Assembly (NCBI GenBank): GCA_964353455.1
Contig: CAYGWP010000363.1
Span: forward strand, 1-11,115
From: CAYGWP01 sp964353455
GTDB lineage: Bacteria; Planctomycetota; Phycisphaerae; FEN-1346
Direction of reading: 5' to 3'
Length of the DNA stretch: 11,115 nucleotides
Shown here: piece after piece, positions 1 to 7,991 of the stretch
How positions within the stretch are numbered: the first letter of the stretch is position 1
How the letters are laid out: every line of letters begins with the position of its first letter
Translations under genes and position numbers: made by a program
The notes under the pieces: generated by a model
Told to the model about the DNA's origin: nothing
What the model saw: only the letters and a program-made list of their open reading frames with translations
Databases searched by the model: none

Positions 1-1
1 G

Positions 2-487
2 ACCGGCGGCGGCCTCGAGGCCTGGGCGCCGCAGCGACTCGTCTTCGGCGGCGACTGGGCCGGACGGATAGAGGGTGTTGCTATCTATAATCGTGCCCTA
101 TCTTCAGAGGAGGCGGCGAGGCATTTCGCCGCCGCCACGGGGCGCCTCACGGACCGCAGGCCCGCCGAGCGGCTCGTTGTCGAGGCCCGCCTGGCTGAAC
201 TGGCCGCGACGCCCGACCCGAAAACAATCGCCCCGTACGTGCGGGCGCTCGTCGTCGGGACCTTCGACGTGGAGAAGGTCGTCGAGGGGCGCTGCGACGG
301 GCGGCGCATCCAGGTCGCACGCTGGGCCATCCTTGACCGGACGGCGCTGGCCCCGGCGCGGCAGGTCGGCCGGCCCTATAGACTGGTCCTCGAGCGGTTC
401 GAGGACCATCCCGAACTGGAATCGGAGCGGCTCGTGACGGACTCCGTCAAGGCTGACGTCGCGCTCTACTACGACCCTGAAAGATAG
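2..487 (+). CDS. C-terminal end of LamG/concanavalin A-like domain protein (5' partial)
   Basis: The frame is open from the window edge to TAG at 485-487, giving about 161 residues. The first ~43 residues read as the last strands of a LamG/concanavalin A-like jelly roll: LVFGGDWAGRIEGVAIYNRALS followed by EEAARHF. This 'F.G.I..v.iYnraLs..Ei' pattern typically ends LamG domains in large secreted planctomycete-type proteins. A tail of ~115 residues follows (DPKTIAPYVRALVVGTFDVE..., ending DVALYYDPER); I do not recognise it, and it looks like a soluble alpha/beta or beta-rich domain. The N-terminus and any signal peptide lie outside the window. The MBOAT gene starts 33 nt downstream on the same strand, so the two are probably co-transcribed. 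That suggests glycan binding or surface display in the same pathway. The LamG call is fairly sure; the role is inference. Confidence 0.75.
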   Translation, partial: TGGGLEAWAPQRLVFGGDWAGRIEGVAIYNRALSSEEAARHFAAATGRLTDRRPAERLVVEARLAELAATPDPKTIAPYVRALVVGTFDVEKVVEGRCDGRRIQVARWAILDRTALAPARQVGRPYRLVLERFEDHPELESERLVTDSVKADVALYYDPER

Positions 488-520
488 CCCGGCCCTGCGG
501 CCGCGGCGCACGAGCCGAAA

Positions 521-1984
521 ATGGTTTTCAGTTCACACGTATTCATATATTACTTCCTGCCGCTGGCGCTGGGGGTCTATTACCTGCTGCCCCACCGGGG
601 GCGCAACCTCGCCCTGACACTCCTCAGTTACGTCTTCTACGGCTGGGCGAACCCGCTCTTCAGCGTCCTGATGCTGGCCTCCACGATGATCGACTACGTC
701 TGCGGCATGGTGGTGTCGGGGCAACTGCGGCGCGAGGCCTGGTCGAAGCCGGTGCCGATCCTCGATCGCGGCGGGCCGCGGACCCGGACGCAGAAGATCG
801 CCCTGGTGGCGACTATCTGCTCGAACCTCGCGCTGCTGGGGTTCTTCAAGTACTTCAACTTTGCCGCGGGGAACTATAGTTCGCTTGTCGATTGGCTGGG
901 CCTCGCGGGCCTGCGCCTGGACCTTGCTTTCAAGGTCGTCCTGCCTCTGGGCATCAGTTTTTATACATTTCAGTCGATGAGTTACGGGATCGACGTGTAC
1001 CGCGGCGATGCGCACGCCATCCGCAACTTTGTCGATTTTGCCTGCTACGTCTCCATGTTTCCGCAACTTGTGGCCGGGCCGATCATCCGGTTCCAGGAGG
1101 TTGCGGTGCAGTTGCGGCACAGGACGTGCACGGCCGAGAAGTTTGCGCGGGGCGTGGCGTTTGTCGCGCTCGGGCTGGCGAAGAAGATACTGCTGGCGAA
1201 CCCGTGCGGAAAGGTCGCCGACGCCGTCTTCGGCGCAGGCTCCGTCGGCACGGCCGATTCCTGGTTCGGCGCGTGCGCGTACGCGTTCCAGATTTACTTC
1301 GACTTCAGCGCCTACAGCGACATGGCGATCGGCCTGGGCCTCATGCTCGGCTTCGTGTACGCCAAGAACTTCGATTCGCCGTACCGGTCGCAGTCGATCA
1401 CCGAGTTCTGGCGCCGGTGGCACCTCTCGCTCTCATCGTGGCTGCGCGATTATCTCTACATACCTTTGGGCGGCAACCGGAAGAGCGAGGCCCGCACGTA
1501 CTTCAACCTCATGGCCGTGATGCTCCTGGGCGGCCTCTGGCACGGTGCCGCGTGGACGTTCGTCATCTGGGGCGGAATCCACGGCGCGATGCTCGTTGTC
1601 GAACGGTTCCGCGACAAGACCGCCCTTTACCACTTGCTGCCGCCTGTTGCGCGGACGGCCGTTACGTTCGTCATCCTCCTCTTCACGTGGGTCTTCTTCC
1701 GGTCCGACGACCTGCCGCGCGCCCTCCAATACTGTGCCGCCATGCTCGGGATGGGCGGGGGAGCCGAGGGCGGCGCGGGACTCATCGCAGGCATCATCTA
1801 TGAACCGTACTACATAGCCACGTTCCTTGCGGCAGCGGTCGTCACCTGGGGGTTCCCGCAGACGTGGGACTGGACGCGCGCGATCACCTGGCCGAAGGTG
1901 GCCGGGATCGCCGTGCTCCTCTGGCTGTCGCTAATCGTGCTGGGAACGCAGATGTTTAACCCGTTCATCTACTTCATCTTTTAG
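521..1984 (+). CDS. MBOAT-family O-acyltransferase, AlgI-like
   Basis: A 487-residue polytopic membrane protein, the usual length for AlgI/DltB/PatA-type membrane-bound O-acyltransferases. These move an acyl (usually acetyl) group from a cytoplasmic donor across the inner membrane for esterification of an exported polysaccharide. Visible hallmarks are the N-terminal hydrophobic start (VFSSHVFIYYFLPLALGVYYLLP), LPLGISFYTFQSMSYGIDVYRG, FPQLVAGPIIRF, the FWRRWHLSLSSWLRDYLYIP block with PLGGNRK (His301), and LLGGLWHGAAWTFVIWGGIHG. The last carries the invariant MBOAT histidine His341 in WHGAAW and a second at His354. The start is ATG 521 because the N-terminal hydrophobic segment begins there; the leader (488-520) has no clear Shine-Dalgarno sequence, which fits translation coupled to the preceding gene. 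The next gene begins 8 nt after the stop. Family assignment is firm; the acetylated glycan cannot be named. Confidence 0.95.
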   Translation: MVFSSHVFIYYFLPLALGVYYLLPHRGRNLALTLLSYVFYGWANPLFSVLMLASTMIDYVCGMVVSGQLRREAWSKPVPILDRGGPRTRTQKIALVATICSNLALLGFFKYFNFAAGNYSSLVDWLGLAGLRLDLAFKVVLPLGISFYTFQSMSYGIDVYRGDAHAIRNFVDFACYVSMFPQLVAGPIIRFQEVAVQLRHRTCTAEKFARGVAFVALGLAKKILLANPCGKVADAVFGAGSVGTADSWFGACAYAFQIYFDFSAYSDMAIGLGLMLGFVYAKNFDSPYRSQSITEFWRRWHLSLSSWLRDYLYIPLGGNRKSEARTYFNLMAVMLLGGLWHGAAWTFVIWGGIHGAMLVVERFRDKTALYHLLPPVARTAVTFVILLFTWVFFRSDDLPRALQYCAAMLGMGGGAEGGAGLIAGIIYEPYYIATFLAAAVVTWGFPQTWDWTRAITWPKVAGIAVLLWLSLIVLGTQMFNPFIYFIF

Positions 1985-1992
1985 GCTCGACG

Positions 1993-3714
1993 ATGTCACC
2001 GGAACCCGTACCAATACGGACTCGCGAACTGGTCGCCCGGGAGGAGGTGGGCCGCACGACCATCAGCCGCGCGGCCGCACGCGCGCTCATCGCCATATTT
2101 CTGGCCACGATCCTCTCCGTGCCGCTCGCGCAGCATGTCTATGTTGCCGCGGAGTACGTTGCGGGCCGGCGCGACTCGCCCCTGCCTTATGCCTACGCCA
2201 TCTTCGATGCCGTGCCGCAGGCCGTTGCCGAGGCGCGGGAGGAGGGCGGGTCTCCGGCGGAGTGCATCGCCGCGGGTAACCGCTCGATGGTCAGGTTCAT
2301 CCGCAATTACAGGGCCGTGCTGGAGGAGGGTTCGGTCGCCGTCGGCGCGATTCGGCCCTATGCCCAGTTCGTGCTGACCGGCTGGCTCGGCGCGGGGACC
2401 GAGGATGCGTACGTCGGCCGCGACGGCTGGCTCTTCTACCGGCCGACGCTCGACTATCTTGTTGGCCGGCCGTTCCTCGACCCGGGTCAACTTGCCCGCC
2501 GCGCCGACCGCGCCGCTCCCGACGGCTCATATCCGCAGCCTGACCCGCGGCCGGCGATCCTGGAGTTCCACCGGCAACTGTCGGCGCGCGGCATTCGGCT
2601 GATCCTTGTGCCCGCGCCGTCGAAGCCGATGATCTGCCCCGAGCACTTCTGGCCGGGCTTCGGCCGGATCAGCGAGCCGATTCACAACCAGTCTTTCGCG
2701 GCATTCAAGGCCGAGATGGAGCGCGAGGGCATTCCGGTCTTCGATGCGGCCCCGGCCCTCCTTGAGGCGAAGCGGTTCCGCTCGCAGTTCCTCGTGGCCG
2801 ATACGCACTGGCGCCCCGACACGGTCGAGGAGGTGGCCGGGCGGCTTGCGAGGTTCATTGACGACGGCGGATTCCTCCCCCGGCGCAGGGCCGTCCAGTA
2901 CCGCCGCGAGGCCGACGAGGTGACGAACCTCGGCGACGTGGCCCGCATGATCCGCCTGCCCGACGCGGCACAAATCTTTCCGCCCGAGACGGTACGCATT
3001 GAGCAGGTCCTTACGCCGCAGGGCGGCCTGTGGCGTCCGGACCGCGCGGCCGACGTCCTCGTCCTGGGCGACTCGTACTCAAACGTCTATTCGCTTGAGG
3101 CTATGGGTTGGGGCGAATCGGCCGGCCTCGTCGAGCAACTCTCGTTCGCCCTCCGGCGGCCGATCGACGCCATCCTCCGCAACGGCGCCGGCGCCTACGC
3201 CGCGCGTGAGTTGCTGAGCCGCGAACTCGCGCGCGGACACGACCGCCTGGCTGGCAAACGCCTCGTCATCTGGGAGTTCGCCGTGCGCGAACTCGTGGAC
3301 GGCGACTGGCAACTCATGGACATGTCTGTCGGACGGCCGCCCCCCCAGCGATTCATCGTGCCGCCCACAGGCTCGCAAATCACCGTAACCGGACGCATCC
3401 ACGACGTCTCTCACGTGCCGCGCCCCGGCAAGGTCCAGTACCGCAACCACATCATGTCCATCCACCTGGTGGATTTGCGCAGCGCCGAGGAATCTCTTGC
3501 CAACGGGCAGGCGCTCGTCTATACCTGGAGCATGCGGGACCAGACTTGGACGCCTGCGGCGAGGTTCCGGCCGGGCCAGGAGGTCACCCTGCGCCTCCGG
3601 CCGTGGCGAGACGTGGCCGATGAGTACGAAGGCATCAACCGAAGCGAAATCGAGGATGATGACGGGCAGGTAACGCTCCAGGAACCTTGCTGGGGAGAGG
3701 TCGTGCAACCATGA
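1993..3714 (+). CDS. Membrane-anchored AlgX/AlgJ-like SGNH O-acetyltransferase with C-terminal beta domain
   Basis: 573 residues. A cytoplasmic tail (~1-29) and one hydrophobic segment (~30-52, ALIAIFLATILSVPLAQHVYV) suggest a type II membrane anchor with the catalytic part in the periplasm. Family signs in order: VGRDGWLFYR (142-151), the PAILEFHRQLSARGIRLILVPAPSKP block, DTHW with Asp270 and His272, and GDSYS with the probable nucleophile Ser361. Together these form the Ser/Asp/His set of the SGNH-like acetyltransferases AlgX/AlgJ, which receive acetyl from an MBOAT partner and esterify the polysaccharide. LAGKRLVIWEFAVREL closes the hydrolase-like domain. Residues ~452-573 form an extra domain of alternating strands (GSQITVTGRIHDV... 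VTLRLRPW), possibly OB- or carbohydrate-binding-like. The stop overlaps the next gene's start (ATGA, 3711-3714). Family call firm, substrate unknown, tail fold inferred. Confidence 0.9.
   Translation: MSPEPVPIRTRELVAREEVGRTTISRAAARALIAIFLATILSVPLAQHVYVAAEYVAGRRDSPLPYAYAIFDAVPQAVAEAREEGGSPAECIAAGNRSMVRFIRNYRAVLEEGSVAVGAIRPYAQFVLTGWLGAGTEDAYVGRDGWLFYRPTLDYLVGRPFLDPGQLARRADRAAPDGSYPQPDPRPAILEFHRQLSARGIRLILVPAPSKPMICPEHFWPGFGRISEPIHNQSFAAFKAEMEREGIPVFDAAPALLEAKRFRSQFLVADTHWRPDTVEEVAGRLARFIDDGGFLPRRRAVQYRREADEVTNLGDVARMIRLPDAAQIFPPETVRIEQVLTPQGGLWRPDRAADVLVLGDSYSNVYSLEAMGWGESAGLVEQLSFALRRPIDAILRNGAGAYAARELLSRELARGHDRLAGKRLVIWEFAVRELVDGDWQLMDMSVGRPPPQRFIVPPTGSQITVTGRIHDVSHVPRPGKVQYRNHIMSIHLVDLRSAEESLANGQALVYTWSMRDQTWTPAARFRPGQEVTLRLRPWRDVADEYEGINRSEIEDDDGQVTLQEPCWGEVVQP
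3692..3700 (+). promoter_or_regulatory. Ribosome binding site deciding the start at 3711
   Basis: GGGGAGAGG lies 10 nt before ATG 3711, inside the end of the upstream SGNH gene. It supports ATG 3711, which overlaps the upstream TGA as ATGA, over the in-frame TTG at 3687, which would lie upstream of this site. Confidence 0.6.
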
Positions 3715-5129
3715 CCCGATGCGGCGGATGGCTTGCGGCGGCCGCGGCGCTCGGCGCGCTGGCGGCCGCAGCGCTCGCCGAGACGGCCGAGGACGGCGCC
3801 GTCCTCGGCGGCGATGTGCTCCTGAAGGCGCCCGAGGGCGTCGCCGGGCCGGTCGAGACGGCCAAGACCCCGCCCGCCGTCTATGTCCGATTCTTCCGCG
3901 ACCTGCCGGACGGCGGCAAGAGCACCCTCTGGTCCAACTGGGGCGAGGCCTGCATCGCCTCAAACGGCAGGTACTACGCCCCCATCGGCGACCACCTGGA
4001 CATCTACGGCGGCACCGGACAGAGCCGCATCTACGAGTTCGACCCGGTGAGCCGCGCGCTCCGCGTGGCCGTGAACACCCGCGACGTGATCCCGGACCCG
4101 AAACTGGCCGGCGGCAAGATACACGCACGGGTCCAGCAGGCGGCAGACGGATGGCTTTACTATACCACCTACTGGGGCAAGATCCCAAAGCAGGCCGACT
4201 GGGACGCAGGCTTCAAGGGCTCGGCCCTACTGCGATTCGATCCGAATTCGGGCAAGGCCGAGTTTCTGGGCGTGCCGGTCCCGCAGCAGGGGCTGCCCAC
4301 ATCGCTGATGGACCCGCAGCGCGGCCTCATCTACTTCTACGCCGTCTATAGCGGCGACCTCGTCGTCTATGACATCTCCAAACGCGAGGTCAAGTACCGC
4401 GGCTCCGCCGACATCCAGTCCGGCAGCCGCAACATCATCCTCGACCTTGACGGCAACGCCTACTTCAGCACCAAGGACGGCCGCCTCGCCCGCTATAGCC
4501 CCGCCACAAACCAGGTGACCATGACGAAGGCCCAGATGCCGGCCAGCGCCAGGCCGCGCAGGGAATCCGCGAAGGCGAAATCCGCAAAGTCCGCCAAGTC
4601 CGCCAAGACCGAGCCGGCCGCCGACGCCGCAGGCGCCGACGCCGCCGAAGACGCCAAGGCCGCAGGCTCCAGCCTCCGCTCATCCAGCCGCGCTGCTCGC
4701 GACGGCGTCATCTACGGCATGACTCACGCCGGCCAAATGTTCGCCTTCGACCCGAAGGCCGAGACCATCACCGACCTGGGACCCAACTTTCAGGACGGCT
4801 ACTACTGTGCCCACTGCGTCCTGAGCCCCGATGAGAAGTACCTCTATTACGCCCCCGGCTCGCACGGGAGCGGCGTGTCCGTCGGCGCGCCGGTGGTGCA
4901 GTACGACATTGCGGCCAAGCGGCGGAAGGTCCTGGCGTTCCTGGGGCCCGTGATGCGCGAGCGCCTCGCGTACAACATCGGCGGCTCGTTCAGCCTGACG
5001 ATCACGGCCGACGGCGGGACGCTCATTGGGACGTTCAACGGCTCGCCGTACGACCCAGCCGCCAGGAGAGGGGCCGCCTTCGGCCGTCCGTCGATCGTCA
5101 TGATCGAGATCCCGAAGTCGGAACGGTAG
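3711..5129 (+). CDS. Secreted beta-propeller protein with Lys/Ala/Ser-rich linker
   Basis: 472 residues from ATG 3711, chosen for the SD and the ATGA overlap. MTRCGGWLAAAAALGALAAA followed by ALA/E is a clean signal peptide with probable cleavage after residue 23. The mature protein is built from repeated strand pairs: SRIYEFDPVSRALRV, ALLRFDPNSGKAEFLG, DLVVYDISKREVKYRG, GRLARYSPATNQVTM, GQMFAFDPKAETITDLG, PVVQYDIAAKRRKVLAFLG. The 'x(Y/F)D(P/I)' plus turn pattern fits a quinoprotein- or WD40/SMP-30-like beta-propeller. Enzymatic residues are not evident; Cys366 and Cys369 (YYCAHC) might form a disulfide. A low-complexity insert (~277-331) separates two blade groups. It lies between the SGNH and FG-GAP genes of one operon, so an extracytoplasmic scaffold or binding role in polysaccharide modification is plausible, but the function is not shown by the sequence. 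Confidence 0.8.
   Translation: MTRCGGWLAAAAALGALAAAALAETAEDGAVLGGDVLLKAPEGVAGPVETAKTPPAVYVRFFRDLPDGGKSTLWSNWGEACIASNGRYYAPIGDHLDIYGGTGQSRIYEFDPVSRALRVAVNTRDVIPDPKLAGGKIHARVQQAADGWLYYTTYWGKIPKQADWDAGFKGSALLRFDPNSGKAEFLGVPVPQQGLPTSLMDPQRGLIYFYAVYSGDLVVYDISKREVKYRGSADIQSGSRNIILDLDGNAYFSTKDGRLARYSPATNQVTMTKAQMPASARPRRESAKAKSAKSAKSAKTEPAADAAGADAAEDAKAAGSSLRSSSRAARDGVIYGMTHAGQMFAFDPKAETITDLGPNFQDGYYCAHCVLSPDEKYLYYAPGSHGSGVSVGAPVVQYDIAAKRRKVLAFLGPVMRERLAYNIGGSFSLTITADGGTLIGTFNGSPYDPAARRGAAFGRPSIVMIEIPKSER
4572..4610 (+). repeat. 9-bp tandem repeat coding for K-S-A units
   Basis: Within the propeller gene, the 9-nt unit AAGTCCGCC recurs with small changes and encodes (KSA)3 around residues 290-299. 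It sits at the start of a 55-residue low-complexity stretch, basic first and then Ala/Asp/Glu-rich (KTEPAADAAGADAAEDAKAAG). It looks like a slippage-expanded linker between propeller blades. Confidence 0.8.
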
Positions 5130-5138
5130 GGGGCCGAG

Positions 5139-6770
5139 ATGTCCACGCGGGCAACCGTTGCCTTTGCGGCATTTCTGTTTGCTGCCGGCGCTGCGTTTGC
5201 CGGCGAGCCTCCGACGTTCGTCTTTACTGATGTCAATGAGTCGAGCGGCCTGCGTCCGCACTTGCAGGACTCGCTGAACCACGCGGTGGCCTGGGGCGAT
5301 TTCGACGGCGACGGACGCCCGGACCTTTTCCTCGGCAACTTCTGCGACCGCGGTAACTCGCCCATGAAGCCGCAGATCGGCGCGGCCGGCTCCGTCCCCA
5401 ACGGCCTCTACCGCCAGGCGAGCCCCGGAAAATTCCTCCGCGTGCCGATGCCGTCGGTGGAGACCCGCGGCCGCACCAGCGGCGCCGTCTTCGCCGACCT
5501 CGACAACGACGGCGACCTCGACCTCTTCATCAACAATAACAAGCACGAGAGGGTTTCCGAGAGGGGCGCCAAGAACGAGCCGTCGGCCCTGTACCGGAAC
5601 GACGGCGGGCAGTTCGTCAATGTGAGCAAGGAGTCGGGGGCCTGCCCGGAGGATGCCGCGTTCGGCCGCGACGTCGGCCTCTTCGATTACGACGGCGACG
5701 GGCTGCTTGACCTCTTCGTGGTCGAAGACCGCGTCTTCCGCCCGAAGGCCCACTCGCGGCTCTACCGGAACCTGGGCGGCATGAGGTTCCAGGACGTGAC
5801 CGCCACGGTCGGACTTCCGGACGACATCGACGGTTTCGGCATCGCCGTGGCTGATCTGAATGACGATGGCCGGCCGGACTTCTTCGTCTGCGGCATGACG
5901 CCCCGGCTCTTCCTGAGTCAGCCCGGCGGCAAGTACAAGGAGGCCGAGGCCCTGCGGCCCCTCTTTGACGTCCACTCGCGCAGCCGCGAGGAGTACGTCT
6001 GCGGTGCTGCCTTCGGCGACATAGACAATGATGGAGATATGGACCTTATTACCGGCACACACTTCGCCGACTCCCGCATCCGCGTGTACCTGAACGACGG
6101 CCTGCGTGACGGCGTGCCGCAGTTCCGCGACGTCACGGCCGCGCTGGGCATCCCGACGCTGCCCGTGAAGGCCCCCTCGTGCGCGATCGCGGACTTCGAT
6201 AACGACGGTCTGCCGGACCTGTACTGGTCGGCGTGGTTCGTCGAGGGTCCGAAGCGCGAGCCGTTCATCTGCCGCGGCCTGGGCGTCCGCGACGGACTGC
6301 CGCGATTCGCCGTGCCTCCGCTTGCCGGGCTCGACATGGGCCTCGTCAGGCAGAACGGCGTGCCGGAGGGCAGGCGCGGCATGGTGTATTTTGTGGACGG
6401 GCCGCCGGTCGATTTCGACGGCGACGGGCGGCTAGACTTCTTCATCGGGTCCTGGGGCAGGGAAGGCTCGCACCTGATGCGCAACGAGTCGCCGAACGTC
6501 GCCGGCGGCCTCGACGTGGCCGTGGCCGGCGCGAGGATGAACCGCATGGGGATAGGGGCGAAGGTCCGCCTATTCGCCGACGGCAAACTTCTCGGCTATC
6601 GAGAAATCTCCATTAACGGCGGATACTCGGGAACCGGTGTGGCCGTGGCGCACTTCGGCCTCGGGTCCGTGAGGGCGGCGGATGTGGAGGTCTCCCTTCC
6701 GGGCCGCACCGCGGTGATCCGCGTGAGCGGCGCCAAGGCGAATCAGCGACTCCTTATCACGGAGAAATAG
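5139..6770 (+). CDS. Secreted CRTAC1-type protein: seven FG-GAP/VCBS repeats plus ASPIC/UnbV domain
   Basis: 543 residues from ATG 5139, preceded by AGGGGG overlapping the upstream stop. The signal peptide is MSTRATVAFAAFLFAAGAAFA/G (cleavage near 21). Seven calcium-binding D-x-D-x-D-G motifs of the FG-GAP/VCBS type start at about residues 54, 120, 183, 239, 294, 352 and 425 (DFDGDGRPDLF, DLDNDGDLDLF, DYDGDGLLDLF, DLNDDGRPDFF, DIDNDGDMDLI, DFDNDGLPDLY, DFDGDGRLDFF). That suggests a complete seven-bladed, Ca-stabilised propeller. Residues ~457-540 match the ASPIC/UnbV domain: NRMGIGAKVRLFADGK, ISINGGYSG, HFGLGS, VSLPG. Such proteins are secreted and common in planctomycetes, but their biochemical role is largely unknown. 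Its place between acetylation genes suggests binding of the modified glycan. Domain calls are strong; function is inferred. Confidence 0.93.
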   Translation: MSTRATVAFAAFLFAAGAAFAGEPPTFVFTDVNESSGLRPHLQDSLNHAVAWGDFDGDGRPDLFLGNFCDRGNSPMKPQIGAAGSVPNGLYRQASPGKFLRVPMPSVETRGRTSGAVFADLDNDGDLDLFINNNKHERVSERGAKNEPSALYRNDGGQFVNVSKESGACPEDAAFGRDVGLFDYDGDGLLDLFVVEDRVFRPKAHSRLYRNLGGMRFQDVTATVGLPDDIDGFGIAVADLNDDGRPDFFVCGMTPRLFLSQPGGKYKEAEALRPLFDVHSRSREEYVCGAAFGDIDNDGDMDLITGTHFADSRIRVYLNDGLRDGVPQFRDVTAALGIPTLPVKAPSCAIADFDNDGLPDLYWSAWFVEGPKREPFICRGLGVRDGLPRFAVPPLAGLDMGLVRQNGVPEGRRGMVYFVDGPPVDFDGDGRLDFFIGSWGREGSHLMRNESPNVAGGLDVAVAGARMNRMGIGAKVRLFADGKLLGYREISINGGYSGTGVAVAHFGLGSVRAADVEVSLPGRTAVIRVSGAKANQRLLITEK

Positions 6771-6781
6771 GTCGGCCGAAC

Positions 6782-7870
6782 ATGGGTAGGCATATCATCG
6801 CGTGCATGTTGGCCCTGGCTGCGGCAGGGCGGGCCGATGCCCAGGCCGAGCCGGTCGCCGGGGATGCAGCCCAGGCGTTCGCGGCCGAGTGCGCCGCCAA
6901 GGCCGCCCCCGCCGAGAAGACCGGCCTGGCGGCCGTCGCAGGACGCGACGGCTGGCTGTTCCTGGCGGCGGAACTCCGCCACGTCGGCGTCGGACGATTC
7001 TGGGGCGATGACGCCCCGAAGGTCTCCCGGGCCGTTAGGCCCGAAGATGCCGACCCGCTGCCGGCCATCCTCGACTTCCAGCGCCAACTTGCCGCCGCAG
7101 GCATCGAACTCATCGTCGTCCCCGTGCCGCCGAAGGCCCTCATCTATCCGGAGATGCTCTCGGACCGCGTGACCGCCGACAAGGACACGCCCCCGCCGCG
7201 ACTCGATGCAAGCCTGCGAGAGTTCCTCCAGGTCCTCCGCGCTGCGGGCGTCAAGGTCATCGACCTCGTGCCGGAGTTCCTCGCCAACAGGTTCCACAAA
7301 GACGGGGCGCTCTACTGCAAGACCGACTCCCACCTCTCGGGGAACGGGTGCGTGCTGGCCGCGCGGAAGATCGGCGAGGAGGTCCGCGGCCGGCCGTACC
7401 TGGCGGCGGCCCCTGCGGCCGAGGCGGCGTACGAGTGGCGGACCATCGAGATTCCCGGCGACCTCAGGCAGGCGACGGCCGATCCGCAGGCGGCGAAGGA
7501 GAGGGTGCCGCTGAGGTTCGTCGGAAGGCGCGTCGAGGGAACGCTCGTGCCCCTCCAGGACGACAGGGCCAGCCCCATCGTCGTCCTCGGCGATTCCAGC
7601 AACCTCATGTTCCACGCGGGCGATGACATGCTTGCCACGGGGGCCGGCCTGCCCGACCAACTCGCCCTGCAACTCGGCGTCACGGTTGATGTGGCCGCCG
7701 TCCGCGGCTCAGGCGCGACCGCCGCACGCATCAACCTGATGCGCCGGGCTGCCGCCGACCGGAACTACCTCAAGGGCAAACGCCTCGTCATCTGGTGCTT
7801 CACGGCCCGCGACTTCACCGAGGGCGACGGCTGGCGCAAGGTGCCCGTGGTCAAGGAATCCTCGCCGTAA
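6782..7870 (+). CDS. Second AlgX/AlgJ-like SGNH protein, exported
   Basis: 362 residues. MGRHIIACMLALAAAGRADA followed by QAEP looks like a cleavable signal peptide, so unlike the first paralogue this copy is probably soluble in the periplasm or secreted. Shared family blocks: GRDGWLF (54-60), PAILDFQRQLAAAGIELIVVPVPPKALIYPE, KTDSH with Asp182 and His184, VVLGDSSN with candidate nucleophile Ser272, and GKRLVIWCFTARDF near the end. All three catalytic-type residues are present, so activity is plausible. The residues after the serine (GDSSN) differ from GDSYS in the first copy, and the C-terminal beta domain is missing. It starts 11 nt after the ASPIC gene; no strong SD is visible (GGAG at ~6761 is far), suggesting coupling. 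It is the last gene of the operon. Two such proteins beside one MBOAT recall the AlgJ/AlgX division of labour, which is only an analogy. Confidence 0.88.
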   Translation: MGRHIIACMLALAAAGRADAQAEPVAGDAAQAFAAECAAKAAPAEKTGLAAVAGRDGWLFLAAELRHVGVGRFWGDDAPKVSRAVRPEDADPLPAILDFQRQLAAAGIELIVVPVPPKALIYPEMLSDRVTADKDTPPPRLDASLREFLQVLRAAGVKVIDLVPEFLANRFHKDGALYCKTDSHLSGNGCVLAARKIGEEVRGRPYLAAAPAAEAAYEWRTIEIPGDLRQATADPQAAKERVPLRFVGRRVEGTLVPLQDDRASPIVVLGDSSNLMFHAGDDMLATGAGLPDQLALQLGVTVDVAAVRGSGATAARINLMRRAAADRNYLKGKRLVIWCFTARDFTEGDGWRKVPVVKESSP

Positions 7871-7884
7871 CCGCCGTTGCCACT

Positions 7885-7905
7885 TTGAACCTTGAACCTT
7901 GAACT
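7885..7905 (+). repeat. Three-copy heptamer repeat (TTGAACC)
   Basis: Three head-to-tail copies of TTGAACC, the last ending in T, lie 14 nt after the operon's last stop codon. Short TTGAAC runs of this sort occur as dispersed intergenic repeats in some environmental bacteria; that link is from memory and not tested. Confidence 0.6.
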
Positions 7906-7991
7906 GTTGTTCCCCTGCGTCCCTTGTTTTTATATACTTTAGAAAAACGGCCTGCGCCGATTTTGCCGCCGGAAGGCGAAAAAAAGCGATT

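Noticed and set aside
892..1803. Long plus-strand frame inside the MBOAT gene
   Set aside because: Arg/His/Pro-rich peptide without any domain, out of frame with a clear MBOAT protein.
4806..4817. Heme c attachment motif in the propeller protein (CAHC)
   Set aside because: The c-type heme motif is C-x-x-C-H; here the residue after the second Cys is Val.
4680..6062. Long minus-strand open frame of 460 codons
   Set aside because: It lies opposite two well-supported genes with signal peptides and domains; the open frame follows from GC-rich third positions.
7961..7985. CGCC-GGAA-GGCG hairpin as terminator after the operon
   Set aside because: The stem is only 4 bp, and A-runs rather than T-runs follow it on the plus strand; on the minus strand T-runs precede it.
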